From Bradyrhizobium sp. BRP22 (GTDB taxonomy: Bacteria; Pseudomonadota; Alphaproteobacteria; Rhizobiales; Xanthobacteraceae), in contig NZ_JADYVX010000003.1 in NCBI RefSeq assembly GCF_020194175.1, positions 248,001 through 312,000 on the forward strand: DNA of 64,000 nt, read 5' to 3'. The notes beneath the pieces are model-generated. The model searched no databases. It worked only from the letters and a program-made list of their open reading frames with translations, and was not told the origin of the DNA. The first letter of the stretch is position 1, and every line of letters begins with the position of its first letter. Positions 44,334 to 54,689 of this stretch are shown here, one piece after another. A program made the translations under genes and the position numbers.

Positions 44334-44414
44334 CTTACGGGCGTCGCAGCGGCGTCACTATTGACTGCGAAACATGCAGATTGCCGCGATAAGGGGCGGC
44401 TTTCGCCGAAGTTA

Positions 44415-44436
44415 ATTGCTTGACTATTCCAGTGAA
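44415..44436 (+). promoter_or_regulatory. Putative MarR operator, site 2
   Basis: This box (core TGACTATTCCAGTGAA) matches site 1 over 22 bases with four mismatches, one half-site (TATTCCAG) being identical. It lies about 110 bases before the ABC-transporter binding-protein gene, so the transporter is probably in the MarR regulon. Confidence 0.68.
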
Positions 44437-44546
44437 GTCGCGAGTAATTTGCATGTTACTTGATAGCGCCGATCGTGCGGCCGCAGATGATGCGACGCTG
44501 ACTGCGGGCGCGACATTCGCGAAAGAACCAGCAAGAGGGGATTGTC

Positions 44547-45689
44547 ATGCTCAGATTGATTGCCACGGCAGCCTTGCTGGCTGCGACCGCGAGTGCCCCG
44601 GCCAACGCCCAGGTCAAGATCGGCGTGATCGCTTCCTCGACCGGCCCGATCTCCGTGGTCGGCATCCAGCAGAAGAACACCGCGGCGCTGCTGCCGAAGC
44701 AGATCGGCGATCTCGCCGTCGAATACATCTACATGGACGACAACAGCGATCCGACGCAGTCGACCAAGAACGTGCAGAAGATGCTGATCGAGGACAAGGT
44801 CGACGCCATCATCGGTCCCTCCGGCTCACCGAACGCGGTGGCCGTGCTGCCGTTCATCGCGGATTCCAAGACGCCGATGCTGGCGCCGGTTGGCACCACC
44901 GCGGTGGTGCTTCCGATGGACGACAAGAAGCGCTGGGTGTTCAAGACCACGCAGAACGACAATCTTGTGATGGAAGCGATCGTCGCGCACATGAAGAAGA
45001 ATGGCGTCAGCACGGTCGCCTTCATCGGCACCAGCGATCCGCTCGGCGACAATTTCGCTGCATCCTTCAAGGCGGCCGCAGCACCGGCCGGCCTCAAGAT
45101 CGTGCAGGAGGAGCGCTTCGCGCGCACCGACACGTCAGTGACCGGCCAGATCCTCAAGATCGGCGCCGCTTCCCCCGATGCCGTGCTGATCGGCACCGCC
45201 GGCGCTTCCACCGTGCTGCCGGAAGTGACGTTGGTCGACCAGGGTTTCAAGGGCAAGATCTATCAGACCCACGGCGCGGCGACGCCGGAATTCCTGAAGG
45301 TCGGCGGCAAAAAGGTCGAGGGCACCTTCCTCGCCGCAAGCCCGATGCTGGTGATCTCGGAGATCGGCGACGACGTGCCGTCGCAGAAGGTCGCGCGCGC
45401 CTATATCGACGCCTACAAGAAGCTCTACAATGTCGAGCCCGGCACCTTCGGCGCCAACATCTATGACGCCGGTCTCCTGCTCGAGCGGACCATCCCGCTG
45501 GCGGCCAAGCAGGCCAAGCCCGGCACGCCGGAGTTCCGCGCGGCGCTGCGCGACTCGCTTGAAGGCGTGAAAGAGCTGGTCGGTGCGCAGGGCGTCTACA
45601 ACATGACGCCGCAGGACCACAGCGGCTTCGATGGCCGCAGCATCGTCATGATCGCAGTGAAGAACGGCAACTGGTCGCTGGTGAAGTGA
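44547..45689 (+). CDS. LIV-type ABC transporter substrate-binding protein
   Basis: A 380-residue periplasmic binding protein of the Peripla_BP_6/LivJ family. Signal peptide at about 1-22 ([19 protein letters not shown]), mature part starting [20 protein letters not shown]; later [12 protein letters not shown] and [20 protein letters not shown]. In catabolic clusters such proteins bind aromatic acids or amides instead of amino acids. Follows marR by 213 bases, with an operator-like box in the gap, and precedes the fused permease by 88 bases. Confidence 0.9.
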   Translation: MLRLIATAALLAATASAPANAQVKIGVIASSTGPISVVGIQQKNTAALLPKQIGDLAVEYIYMDDNSDPTQSTKNVQKMLIEDKVDAIIGPSGSPNAVAVLPFIADSKTPMLAPVGTTAVVLPMDDKKRWVFKTTQNDNLVMEAIVAHMKKNGVSTVAFIGTSDPLGDNFAASFKAAAAPAGLKIVQEERFARTDTSVTGQILKIGAASPDAVLIGTAGASTVLPEVTLVDQGFKGKIYQTHGAATPEFLKVGGKKVEGTFLAASPMLVISEIGDDVPSQKVARAYIDAYKKLYNVEPGTFGANIYDAGLLLERTIPLAAKQAKPGTPEFRAALRDSLEGVKELVGAQGVYNMTPQDHSGFDGRSIVMIAVKNGNWSLVK

Positions 45690-45777
45690 GAGCTCGTCTG
45701 CCGCCGCACGGTCGGGGCGAAGCCCGGCGCGCGCGGACGGTAGGCAGGCGCATGCCGCGGCATCCGGAGCAAACCTC

Positions 45778-48639
45778 GTGAACGCGTTCGTCGCGCTCTA
45801 TCTCGCGCAGGACGGCATCGCGAACGGGCTCGTCTATGGCCTGCTCGCAATGTCGATCGTGCTGCTGTTCAGCGTCACCCGCATCATCTTCATCCCGCAA
45901 GGCGAGTTCGTCTCCTTCAGCGCGCTGACGTTCACGATGCTGCAGGATGGCCGGACGCCCGGCACGATCGGCTTTTTGCTCGCGCTACTCGTCCTCCACC
46001 TCGCGGTCGATCTCCTCAGCGGCTACCGCGGCACGCGCTTGGTGCCGTTGTTGCGCGCCTCGCTCAGCCGGGTAGCGATCCCGCTGATCGTTGTCATCCT
46101 CGCCTTCATCGGATCGAAATACGAACTGCCGCTGCTGGCGCGCGCGGTGATCGCGATCGCAGTCGTCAGCGGGATCGGGCCGTTGCTTTATCGCCTCGTC
46201 TATCAGCCGATCGCCGGCGCTTCCGTACTGGTCTTGATGATCGTCTCGGTCGCGCTGCACTTCGTGATGGTCGGCTTCGGCCTGTATATGTTCGGGCCGA
46301 GCGGCCAGCGTTCGGCGCCGCTGGTCGATGGCGCAGTCAGGATCATGAACGTGCCGGTCAGCGGCCAGACCTTCCTGATCCTCGCCGTCACGCTGCTGAC
46401 CATCGCTGCGCTGTATTACGCCTCGCAGCGCACGCTCTACGGCAAGGCGATGCGCGCGGTCGCCATCAACCGCTCCGGCGCGCGGCTGATGGGCATCTCG
46501 ACCGAACTCGCCGGCCGCATTTCCTTTCTGGTTGCGGCCGCGATCGGCGCGGTCTGCGGCGTCCTGATCGCGCCGACAACGACTATTCTCTATGATACCG
46601 GCTTCCTACTCGGCCTGAAGGGCTTTGTTGCTGCCATTCTCGGCGGTCTCGTCAGTTTCCCGCTATCCGCCGTCGGCGCCATCCTGATTGGCTTGCTTGA
46701 GAGCTACTCCGCCTTCGTCGCGAGCACCTATAAGGAAGTCATCGTCTTCAGCCTGGTGATCCCGATCCTCCTGTTCCGCTCGCTGCGGATGACGCGGCAC
46801 GAGAAGGAAGAGGCCGCCGAGGATGCGCACGCCAAGACCTTCGACGACTTCGATCCGCGCGAGTTGCGGCGCAAGCAGCAGATCAAGAAGTTGATCGAAA
46901 TCGGCTTCGTCCTCGCCGCCATCGCCGCGCCTTTCCTGCTGTCCGACTATGACATCGCGCTGCTCGACTATGTCGGGCTGGCCGCGATCGTCGGCCTCGG
47001 GCTGGTGCTGCTCACGGGCGTCGCCGGCCTGACCTCGTTCTCGCAGGCCGCCTATGTCGGCATCGGCGCCTATGTCACGGGCTATCTCACCTCGGTGCAC
47101 GGCGTCTCGCCCTGGCTGACATTGTTCGCCGTGCTCATCGTCGCCTTCCTGCTGGCGCTGTTGAATTCGCTGGTGACGGTCCGGCTCTCAGGTCACTATC
47201 TGCCGCTTGCGACGCTCGCGATCGCGATCATCGCCTATTATCTGTTCGGCAGCCTGCCCGGCCTCGGCGGACAGGCGGGGATGACCGATATCCCGGCGAT
47301 CTCGATCGCTGGCTACCAGGTGCGCGATCCCAAATCCTTCTATGTCGGCATCTGGGGCGCGCTGCTGCTGTCGATGCTCGGGCTACGCAACCTTCTGGAT
47401 TCGCGCCCAGGTCGCGCGATCCGCTCGCTGCGCTACAGCACGATCATGGCCGAGAGCGTCGGCGTCAATACGCATAGTTTCAAGATCGCGAGCTTCGTGA
47501 TCGCCTGCCTGGCGGCGGCGCTGGCCGGCTGGCTCTACGCGCATTTCCAGCGCTTCCTCAATCCATCGCCGTTCTCGTTCGGCCAGGGCATCGAGTATCT
47601 ATTCATGGTGGTGATCGGCGGCGCGGCCAGCATCGCTGGCGCGGTGACGGGTGCGGCCATCGTGGTCCTGAGCAATCAATGGCTGCAGTCGCATCTGCCA
47701 TCGCTGATCGGCATCGAGGGTGATTTCGAGATCGTGGTATTCGGCGTCGCGGCGGTGGCGATGCTGCAGTTCCTGCCCGAAGGCATCTGGCCGGCCTTGA
47801 TGCGGCTATTGCGTCTCGATGTTCCCGCCGCGCGCGTCGCGGTGGAAGCCAAGCCGCTGCCGGAACGCGAGAAGCCGCCGCGCGGCCGGGCCATCCTCTC
47901 GGTCTGCAACGTCCACAAGCTGTTCGGCGCGGTAGCGGCCAACCGCGACATCAGCCTCGATGTCTCCGCCGGCGAGATCCTCGCTTTGATCGGTCCGAAC
48001 GGCGCCGGCAAGAGCACCTTGTTCGACGTCATCAGCGGCGTGCAGCCGCCAACGTCGGGCTCGGTCAACTTCCTTGGCAATGAGAGCCGCTATTCGACCC
48101 GCGCGCTCTCGCTCGGCGGTATGGGCCGCACCTTCCAGCACGTCCGCATCATCCCCGACATGACGGTCCTCGAGAACGTCGCGCTCGGTGCGCACGCACG
48201 CAGCACGTCGAGCCTCCTCGCCGCAAGCCTCCGGCTCGACCGCGCCGAAGAGGCGCGGCTGATCGCTGAGGCGCAGCGGCAGCTTGCGCGCGTCGGGCTT
48301 GGCGCGCTCGCCGATCGCAGCGCCGGCAGCCTCGCGCTCGGGCAGCAGCGCGTGCTCGAGATTGCCCGCGCGCTCTGCACCGATCCGTGCCTACTGCTGC
48401 TCGATGAACCTGCCGCGGGCCTCCGTCACCTCGAAAAGCAGGCGCTGGCGGAGCTCCTGCTGCAGCTCAAGGCAGAAGGCATGGCGATTATGATCGTCGA
48501 GCACGATATGGATTTCGTGATGAATCTCGCCGACCGCGTCGTCGTGATGCAGTTCGGCGAGAAGCTCGCCGAGGGATTGCCGAAGGATATCCAGGCCAAT
48601 CCAAAGGTGATCGACGCCTATCTCGGGGGCGCGGAATGA
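45778..48639 (+). CDS. Fused LivH-LivM-LivG: two permeases and an ATPase in one chain
   Basis: A 953-residue fusion in a single uninterrupted frame. About 1-335 is a LivH-type permease ([20 protein letters not shown]); about 339-372 is a charged cytoplasmic linker ([20 protein letters not shown]...); about 373-690 is a LivM-type permease ([20 protein letters not shown], then [20 protein letters not shown]); a second linker spans about 685-710; about 711-953 is a LivG-type ATPase with Walker [10 protein letters not shown] (about 739), signature [15 protein letters not shown] (about 853) and Walker [15 protein letters not shown] 45778 has GGAG upstream. The three normally separate subunits are thus fixed at 1:1:1. 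LivF follows with a four-base overlap. Confidence 0.93.
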   Translation: MNAFVALYLAQDGIANGLVYGLLAMSIVLLFSVTRIIFIPQGEFVSFSALTFTMLQDGRTPGTIGFLLALLVLHLAVDLLSGYRGTRLVPLLRASLSRVAIPLIVVILAFIGSKYELPLLARAVIAIAVVSGIGPLLYRLVYQPIAGASVLVLMIVSVALHFVMVGFGLYMFGPSGQRSAPLVDGAVRIMNVPVSGQTFLILAVTLLTIAALYYASQRTLYGKAMRAVAINRSGARLMGISTELAGRISFLVAAAIGAVCGVLIAPTTTILYDTGFLLGLKGFVAAILGGLVSFPLSAVGAILIGLLESYSAFVASTYKEVIVFSLVIPILLFRSLRMTRHEKEEAAEDAHAKTFDDFDPRELRRKQQIKKLIEIGFVLAAIAAPFLLSDYDIALLDYVGLAAIVGLGLVLLTGVAGLTSFSQAAYVGIGAYVTGYLTSVHGVSPWLTLFAVLIVAFLLALLNSLVTVRLSGHYLPLATLAIAIIAYYLFGSLPGLGGQAGMTDIPAISIAGYQVRDPKSFYVGIWGALLLSMLGLRNLLDSRPGRAIRSLRYSTIMAESVGVNTHSFKIASFVIACLAAALAGWLYAHFQRFLNPSPFSFGQGIEYLFMVVIGGAASIAGAVTGAAIVVLSNQWLQSHLPSLIGIEGDFEIVVFGVAAVAMLQFLPEGIWPALMRLLRLDVPAARVAVEAKPLPEREKPPRGRAILSVCNVHKLFGAVAANRDISLDVSAGEILALIGPNGAGKSTLFDVISGVQPPTSGSVNFLGNESRYSTRALSLGGMGRTFQHVRIIPDMTVLENVALGAHARSTSSLLAASLRLDRAEEARLIAEAQRQLARVGLGALADRSAGSLALGQQRVLEIARALCTDPCLLLLDEPAAGLRHLEKQALAELLLQLKAEGMAIMIVEHDMDFVMNLADRVVVMQFGEKLAEGLPKDIQANPKVIDAYLGGAE

Positions 48640-49388
48640 ACCTCGTACCCGACAGGGACGTCCTGCTGGCGGCTGACGACATCAATATCGGCTACGGCCG
48701 GGTGGAAGTCGTCCGCAACGTCAGCCTTTCCATCCGCCGCGGCCAGATCGTCTCCATCATCGGACCGAACGGCGCCGGCAAGACCACGCTGTTGAGCGGG
48801 CTGATGGGCCAGCTTCCGGTGCGCGGCCGGCTCAGCTTCTTCGGCGAGACCGCAACCGAGCAGCCGAGCGTCGAGGCGCTGGTGGAGCGCGGCGTGACGC
48901 TGATCCCGGAGACACGCGAATTGTTCGGCGCGATGAGCGTCGAGGACAATCTCCTGCTCGGCGCCTTCATGCGCTATCGCCGCGGCGACAAGACCTATCC
49001 CGGAACATTGGCCGAGGTCTACGCATTGCTGCCGCGCCTCAAGGAGCGCCGCATGCAGCTTGCCAGCACATTGTCCGGCGGCGAGCGCCAGATGCTGGCG
49101 ATGGGGCGTGCAATGATGTCGAAGCCGCAGCTTCTGATGCTGGACGAGCCGAGCCTTGGGCTTGCGCCGTTGATCACGCGCGACATCCTGAAGTCGGTCG
49201 CCGAGCTGCGCGACCGCGGCGTGTCGTGCCTGCTGGTGGAGCAGAACGCGCGCGCCGCGCTGCGCATCGCCGACTACGCCTATGTGATGGAATCCGGCGC
49301 GATCGTTCTCGAGGGGCCGGCAGCCGAAGTCGCACGGAACGCCAACGTGATCAACGCCTATCTCGGCGTGCGGTCCGCGGCTTCGTGA
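48636..49388 (+). CDS. LIV-type ABC transporter ATPase (LivF class)
   Basis: A 250-residue ATPase. Walker A is GPNGAGKTT (about 44-52), the signature [15 protein letters not shown] (about 148-162), Walker [15 protein letters not shown]. It is the only free-standing subunit of this transporter apart from the binding protein and must pair with the ATPase domain of the fusion. Its ATG overlaps the fusion stop. Ends 38 bases before the aldolase gene. Confidence 0.93.
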   Translation: MNLVPDRDVLLAADDINIGYGRVEVVRNVSLSIRRGQIVSIIGPNGAGKTTLLSGLMGQLPVRGRLSFFGETATEQPSVEALVERGVTLIPETRELFGAMSVEDNLLLGAFMRYRRGDKTYPGTLAEVYALLPRLKERRMQLASTLSGGERQMLAMGRAMMSKPQLLMLDEPSLGLAPLITRDILKSVAELRDRGVSCLLVEQNARAALRIADYAYVMESGAIVLEGPAAEVARNANVINAYLGVRSAAS

Positions 49389-49426
49389 TTGGAAGTGTGA
49401 GGTTCGAAACAGAGAGGGCGCTAGTC

Positions 49427-50176
49427 ATGCAGGCTGTTGAAACGCTGGAACTGTCGCAGGAGAACGAGCTCAGGTCCGAGCTCGCATTATGCTATCGGCT
49501 GGTCGACTTCTTCGGCTGGACCGAGATGATCTTCAATCATATCTCGGTGCGGCTGCCAGGCGGGCGCAGCTATCTCGTCAATCCCTTCGGTCTCAACTAC
49601 AACGAGGTCACCCCCGACAATCTGCTCACCGTCGATGTCTCCGGCCATCTCATCGGCAAGTCCAACTACAAGCCGAACCCGGCGGGCTTTGCGTTGCACG
49701 GCGCGATCCATTCGGCGCGGCCGGACATGCATTGCGTGATCCACGCCCACACCACGCCGATGTCCGCGGTCGCGCAGAAGGAAGCCGGCCTCAGTCATGA
49801 CAATTTTTACGGTGCGCAGCTCGCCGGCCGTGTCGGCTATCACGCCTTTGAGGGCATCACGCTGTTCGACGACGAGCGCGAGCGGATGCTCAAGAGCTTG
49901 GGCGACGGCGACGTCCTGATCCTGCGCAATCACGGCGTGGCCGTCGGCGCGCCGGATATTCCGCGCGCCTTCATGCTGCTCTGGACCGTGCAGCGCGCCT
50001 GCGAGATCCAATGCCAGGCCGGCATGATCCCGGGCCCCGACACGGCGCTGTCGCAAGCGGTGCGAGACCAGTGCGTCACCAATTCGAAAAACCTGATCGA
50101 GCAGGCCGAGTTCGCCCGCCTGTTCTTCGACGCCGCCGTCCGCCGCATGATCGCGGCAAGTGGCAAGCCGTTTTGA
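49427..50176 (+). CDS. Class II aldolase/adducin family protein
   Basis: A 249-residue protein of the class II aldolase/adducin fold: FFGWTEMIFNHISVRLPGGR (about 27-46), DGxxL-type VDVSGHL, HGAIHSARPDMHCVIHAHTT (about 88-107; metal His-x-His) and LRNHGVAVG (about 163-171; third His). Zn-dependent aldol cleavage or decarboxylation is typical. The frame is open to 49226 but ATG 49427 is the proper start. It lies at the end of the LIV/aromatic operon, so it may cleave a ring-fission product. Confidence 0.87.
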   Translation: MQAVETLELSQENELRSELALCYRLVDFFGWTEMIFNHISVRLPGGRSYLVNPFGLNYNEVTPDNLLTVDVSGHLIGKSNYKPNPAGFALHGAIHSARPDMHCVIHAHTTPMSAVAQKEAGLSHDNFYGAQLAGRVGYHAFEGITLFDDERERMLKSLGDGDVLILRNHGVAVGAPDIPRAFMLLWTVQRACEIQCQAGMIPGPDTALSQAVRDQCVTNSKNLIEQAEFARLFFDAAVRRMIAASGKPF

Positions 50177-50206
50177 GATTGGCTGCGGATTAGTCGAGCG
50201 AATTCA

Positions 50207-51202
50207 GTGCGGCTCAAGATCGGCATTGTCGGCGCAGGTGCTATTGGAACTGCCCTAGCGGGCAGTCTCACGCTGGCGGGCCAGCCGGTCACGGTAGTCG
50301 CGCGCGGCGCACGGCGAGATGTCATCCTCAGGCATGGTCTGCGCTGGCGCGAGAATGACGAGGTCCGTACCGTCGTTCCGAAAATCGGGGAGATGCACGA
50401 GCTCGCCGATCGTGATGTCGTCATCATTGCGACCAAGGCGACGGCACTGCCCGATCTATTGCCGCAGGTCACCTCAGTTCTCGCGCCGATGGCGCGGGTG
50501 ATGCCTGCAGTCAACGGCCTCCCCTGGTGGTATTTCCAGAATGAGGGATCATTGTCAGCGACGATGCTGCCAATCCATCCCGGCGCGCACCTGCAGGCCC
50601 TGTTGCCCGCAGATCGGGTGATCGGATGCGTTGTCTACAGCCGTGCGTCAATGCGCGAGGACAGTGAGGTCGAGATCTTTGGCCGACAGAGGCTCAAGAT
50701 CGGATCGATTAGCGCTGCGCCTCAACCCGAAGCGCTTGCAGCGCAACTGGCTGAGGCGGGCATCGCCGTCAGTCTTGAGGAGAACATCCGCCGCGAGGTC
50801 TGGCGCAAGATGGTGCGCAATGCCTCCACGAACCTCGTGTCGGGTCTGACCGGTGCCACACTCGAGCAAATCGGGCAGGACTCGGAGCTCCTCGAGGTTA
50901 CCTGTGCCATCGCCCAGGAGGTGGTCAGTCTGTCCCACCGTGTCGGCTGCCCGGCTGAAGTCGACATGGCGGAGTTCATCGATGAAATCAGGCGAGCCGG
51001 TCCGTTCGCGACATCGATGTTGCAAGACATCAGAGCCGGGCGCGAGCCGGAACTCGACGCGCTCGCGGCGGTTCCGCTTGAAGTGGCGAAGTTTATCAAT
51101 TGCGAAATGCCCACGTTGCGTCACATCGCTGCGCTCTTGCAAGCGCAGCTTCGCAATGAACGTCATCGCTGCGGATCGCCGAGCTATAGCGCGCCCTCCT
51201 GA
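50207..51202 (+). CDS. Ketopantoate reductase family protein
   Basis: A 331-residue ApbA/PanE-type dehydrogenase. The Rossmann motif is KIGIVGAGAIGTALAGSL (about 4-21), DVVIIATKATALPDLL at about 70, AVNGLPWWYF (about 101-110; 'QNG' here 'VNG') and the C-terminal domain with WRKMVRNASTNLVSGLTGAT (about 199-218; catalytic Lys203). The GTG start at 50207 is used. As it sits beside aldolase and transport genes and not pan genes, its substrate is probably a catabolic 2-keto acid. Convergent with the TetR gene. Confidence 0.85.
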   Translation: MRLKIGIVGAGAIGTALAGSLTLAGQPVTVVARGARRDVILRHGLRWRENDEVRTVVPKIGEMHELADRDVVIIATKATALPDLLPQVTSVLAPMARVMPAVNGLPWWYFQNEGSLSATMLPIHPGAHLQALLPADRVIGCVVYSRASMREDSEVEIFGRQRLKIGSISAAPQPEALAAQLAEAGIAVSLEENIRREVWRKMVRNASTNLVSGLTGATLEQIGQDSELLEVTCAIAQEVVSLSHRVGCPAEVDMAEFIDEIRRAGPFATSMLQDIRAGREPELDALAAVPLEVAKFINCEMPTLRHIAALLQAQLRNERHRCGSPSYSAPS

Positions 51203-51213
51203 TACAGTCGCGA

Positions 51214-51876
51214 CTAATCTGTTACTCGCTTACTTTCCCGCGGCTTCCTACGGGTGTCGGACAGACCGGCCGCGAACGTCTGCGTCGCCGCAATCAGCGC
51301 CTCGATCGCCCGCGACGACCGGGCCTTGTTGGGTTTCGCCAACTCCTGCAGGAGCAACCCGTCGATGCCGGCCAGCATGAAACGTGCGACATTGGCACAT
51401 CCAGCGGCATCGAGCTCGCCGGTTCGCGCGGCGACGCCTTGCAGGAGGTCCTGATAGACCTTGACGTAGGCGTCATACTGGTAGGCGGCGAGCCCGGCCG
51501 CATCGTCACGCCGCAGCGCATACAAGGTGAGCTCATACTGCACGATCTGCAGATCGAGGGTCCGCGTGAGGAAGCGCCAGCCGGCGCGCAAGGATTCGCG
51601 GATACAACCTGCGACATCTGCACTGTCGCCGGCTTCTTCGCGCAACGCCGCGGTCGTTTCGTCGATCAGATGTTCGAGGACAGCCAGCAGGAGCGCGCTT
51701 TTGCTTTCGAAGTGATAGTGCAGTGTGGCGAGGCGAACGCCGGCACCGGCCGCGATGTCCCGCGTCGTTGTCGCGGTGACGCCTCCGGTCTGCAGCGCGT
51801 GCAAGGCCCCCTCGATGATCTGGCGTCGCGTTCGTTCGCCCTTGGCGCCAGTCTGCTCACGTCCTGCAGTTGTCAT
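51214..51876 (-). CDS. TetR-family transcriptional regulator
   Basis: A 220-residue regulator. HTH domain at about 14-60: GERTRRQIIEGALHALQTGG, TTTRDIAAGAGVRLATLHYH and FESKSALLLAVLEH, the canonical TetR_N pattern. The C-terminal ligand domain resembles TetR_C of the BetI/AcnR type. ATG 51876 is chosen (GAGAGAG upstream) over the longer open frame to 51948, which would run over the operator. Divergent from the aminotransferase; operator TTGGTC-N4-GACCAA lies between. Confidence 0.9.
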   Translation of the reverse strand: MTTAGREQTGAKGERTRRQIIEGALHALQTGGVTATTTRDIAAGAGVRLATLHYHFESKSALLLAVLEHLIDETTAALREEAGDSADVAGCIRESLRAGWRFLTRTLDLQIVQYELTLYALRRDDAAGLAAYQYDAYVKVYQDLLQGVAARTGELDAAGCANVARFMLAGIDGLLLQELAKPNKARSSRAIEALIAATQTFAAGLSDTRRKPRESKRVTD

Positions 51877-51950
51877 TGCTCTCTCGCTCTCTCCGCATGC
51901 GCGCAAGGCATGTCGTTTCCGTGCCGCAGAAATTTGCATGTTGCACAAAA

Positions 51951-51966
51951 TTGGTCATTTGACCAA
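51951..51966. promoter_or_regulatory. Putative TetR operator
   Basis: TTGGTC-ATTT-GACCAA is a perfect inverted repeat with six-base arms, extended by AT-rich flanks (AAA/TTT). It lies between the divergent tetR and aminotransferase genes, 75 bases from the former and 74 from the latter. No second copy was found in the window. Confidence 0.65.
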
Positions 51967-52039
51967 ATTTATCCCTCTATCTAAGCTGAGCGAATGAGCG
52001 CGGTGCCCCCGGAGGGAACCAAGATCGGAGGAACGAAGA

Positions 52040-53407
52040 ATGTCCATTGCAGCCGCTCGAAATAACGACACGCTAACTCGTCACGTCGTCTACCCGTTCG
52101 CAAACGCCAACTTCCTCGCCGAGAACCCGCCAATCTGCATCGAGGGCGGTGACGGTGTCTATGTCTCGGACGGCCAGGGCGGCCGCTATCTCGACGGACA
52201 GGCGGGGCTTTGGAATGTCAATGTCGGACATGGCCGTCGTGAGATCAAACAGGCGATCATCGAGCAACTCGATCGGCTGAGCTTCTATTCAACCTTCGGC
52301 AACACCACAAACAGCCCGTCAGTAGCACTGGCGGACGAGCTCTGCCGGCTCGCCGAGCCGGAAGGCATGGTTCGCGCGTTCTTCTCGTCCGGCGGCTCGG
52401 AAGCGAACGAAGCCGCGATCAAGCTCGCCAAGCAATACTGGCGGCTCGCCGGCGAACCGCTGCGTCCCAAGATCATCTCGCTGCGTGGCGCCTATCATGG
52501 CGTGACGCTGGGCGCGCTTTCGGCCGGCGGCGTGAATGTCTACAAGGAACAGTTCACGCCGCTGCTGCCGGGATTCTTCCAGGTCGAGGCGCCGCACGTC
52601 TATCGCAACCCGTTCACGTCGGATCCGGAGGCGCTTGGCCATCTCTGCGCCGAGTTACTCGAGCGTGAGATCATCTACCAGGGGCCGGGCAGCGTTGCGG
52701 CCTTCATGGCCGAGCCGGTGCAGGGTGCCGGTGGAGTGATCGTGCCGCCGGCGAACTTCTGGCCGCTGGTGCGCGAGGTCTGCGACCGGCACAATGTGCT
52801 GCTGATCGCAGACGAGGTCGTCACCGGCTTCGGCCGTTCCGGCAGCATGTTCGGCAGCCGCGCCTGGGCCGTCAAGCCTGACATCATGGTCTTCGCCAAA
52901 GGGATCAACAGCGGCTATGTCCCGCTCGGTGCCACGCTGATCAATGCGAAGGTGGCGGCGGCGTTCCAGTCGGACGACAAGTCGCAGTTCACGCCGCGCG
53001 CGTTCATGCACGGCAACACCTATGCCGGCCATCCTCTTGCCTGCGCCGCCGCGCTCGCGAATCTGCGCATCGTCGAGGAGGAAGAGCTTCCCGCCAACGC
53101 CGGCAGGGTGGGCGGCTATCTGCTGGCGCGACTGAAGGACATCCAGAAGCGTCATCCCAATATGGGAGACGTGCGGGGCAAGGGGCTGATGGTCGGAATC
53201 GAACTGGTTGCAGATCCCGAGACCAAGCGGCCGTTCGATCTCGCGGAGAACTTCGGCGCGCGAATCTGGGACCGTTGCGTCGCAAAGGGCATCCTGATCC
53301 GCAATCTCGCCGATACGTTCATCATCTCACCGCCGCTGACCTTCACGACGGAACACGCCGACAAGATCGCGGATACCTTTGATGAGGCGATCAGCGCGGT
53401 CGAATAG
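52040..53407 (+). CDS. Class III omega-aminotransferase
   Basis: A 455-residue PLP enzyme of aminotransferase class III. FFSSGGSEANEAAIKLAKQY (about 115-134) binds the PLP phosphate, SLRGAYHGVTLGALS (about 149) carries the Tyr-His stacking pair, LLIADEVVTGFGRSG (about 254-268) the PLP Asp, and DIMVFAKGINSGYVPLGA (about 282-299) the catalytic Lys. It transaminates amines, beta-alanine- or polyamine-type donors. Together with the downstream deacetylase it fits degradation of an N-acylated amine. Confidence 0.9.
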   Translation: MSIAAARNNDTLTRHVVYPFANANFLAENPPICIEGGDGVYVSDGQGGRYLDGQAGLWNVNVGHGRREIKQAIIEQLDRLSFYSTFGNTTNSPSVALADELCRLAEPEGMVRAFFSSGGSEANEAAIKLAKQYWRLAGEPLRPKIISLRGAYHGVTLGALSAGGVNVYKEQFTPLLPGFFQVEAPHVYRNPFTSDPEALGHLCAELLEREIIYQGPGSVAAFMAEPVQGAGGVIVPPANFWPLVREVCDRHNVLLIADEVVTGFGRSGSMFGSRAWAVKPDIMVFAKGINSGYVPLGATLINAKVAAAFQSDDKSQFTPRAFMHGNTYAGHPLACAAALANLRIVEEEELPANAGRVGGYLLARLKDIQKRHPNMGDVRGKGLMVGIELVADPETKRPFDLAENFGARIWDRCVAKGILIRNLADTFIISPPLTFTTEHADKIADTFDEAISAVE

Positions 53408-53449
53408 ATTGGCACAAGGTCGGCGCGCTCTTTAAAGGGGATTGCTCGC

Positions 53450-54559
53450 ATGGCTACCGGGTTCGTCTGCCATGAACTTTACATGTGGCATAACACCGGC
53501 AATTGGGCACAGGTGTTTCCCCCCGGATTGACGATCCAGCCCGGTACGCATGCGGAGAATCCGGAGACCAAGCGTCGTTTCCGCAATCTGGTCGAGGTGA
53601 GCGGCCTGCTCGATCATCTTGTGCAGATCAAGCCGCGTCCGGCAACGATTTCAGAAGTCGCCCGCGTCCACACCGCTGATCATATCGCCCATATCAGGCG
53701 ACTCAGCGACGCCGGCGGCGGCGACGCCAGCGAACTGACGCCGCTCGGCGCTGGCAGCTACGAGATTGCGCTGCTGGCGGCTGGCGGCGCCATCGCCGCG
53801 GCCGAAGCGGTGGCATCGGGCGCAGTCGAGACCGCCTATGCGCTGATCCGGCCGCCGGGACATCACGCCCGGCCGGAGCTCGGCATGGGCTTCTGCCTGT
53901 TTTCCAACGCAGCAATCGCGATCCGCCATCTCCAGGCGGCCGGTCACGTCTCGCGCATCGCCATTGTCGACTGGGACGTCCATCACGGCAACGGTACCCA
54001 GGCGGTGTTCTACGAGGACCCCAGCGTGCTGACGATCTCGCTGCATCAGGACAATCTGTTTCCGCCGAACTCCGGCTCACTTGACGAGAACGGCGCGGGT
54101 GCTGGCGAAGGCTACAACGTCAATATCCCGCTGCCGCCAGGATCAGGCATTGGCGCCTATCGCGCGGCATTTGAACGCGTCGTGCTCCCCGCACTCGATC
54201 GCTTTCGGCCGGACATGATCGTGGTGGCGTCCGGCTTCGATGCGTCGGGTGTCGACCCGCTCGGCCGCATGATGCTGTCGTCGGCCGCCTATCGCGAGAT
54301 GACACGCATGCTGCTCGCAGCCGCCAGGTCGCTGTGCGGCGGCCGCATCCTGATGACGCATGAAGGCGGTTATTCGGAGATGTATGCCCCCTATTGCGGG
54401 CTTGCCGTTCTCGAGGAGCTCTCCGGCATCAAGACACATATCGCGGACCCGTGGAAACCGCTGATGGCAGGGTGGGGCGGCAACGAACTGCAGCCGCATC
54501 AGGCCGCAGTGGTCGATGCGGCGGCAAAGCTCGTAGCCAGGCTCCCTGCTGTGGGTTGA
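53450..54559 (+). CDS. Histone-deacetylase-like amidohydrolase (acetylpolyamine-amidohydrolase type)
   Basis: A 369-residue zinc hydrolase of the arginase/deacetylase fold, class II-like. Active-site motifs: ALIRPPGHHARPELGMGFCL (about 131-150; His-His charge relay), IVDWDVHHGNGTQAVFYEDP (about 169-188; zinc Asp and His), VVASGFDASGVDPLG (about 259-273; zinc Asp). Known bacterial relatives deacetylate N-acetylated polyamines or similar amides. Located between an aminotransferase and a LIV transporter, it probably releases an amine that the aminotransferase then oxidises. Confidence 0.88.
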   Translation: MATGFVCHELYMWHNTGNWAQVFPPGLTIQPGTHAENPETKRRFRNLVEVSGLLDHLVQIKPRPATISEVARVHTADHIAHIRRLSDAGGGDASELTPLGAGSYEIALLAAGGAIAAAEAVASGAVETAYALIRPPGHHARPELGMGFCLFSNAAIAIRHLQAAGHVSRIAIVDWDVHHGNGTQAVFYEDPSVLTISLHQDNLFPPNSGSLDENGAGAGEGYNVNIPLPPGSGIGAYRAAFERVVLPALDRFRPDMIVVASGFDASGVDPLGRMMLSSAAYREMTRMLLAAARSLCGGRILMTHEGGYSEMYAPYCGLAVLEELSGIKTHIADPWKPLMAGWGGNELQPHQAAVVDAAAKLVARLPAVG

Positions 54560-54689
54560 GTTGGCGATGCGGTTCGCGGATCGCGTTTAACGGATGCCAT
54601 GGCATGGTTCCTGCAACGACCGCCGCCATGCATCGCTCGCTTTCCACGGCGCCGGATTGTCCGCGCCATACACGAGGGGACAGACGATC

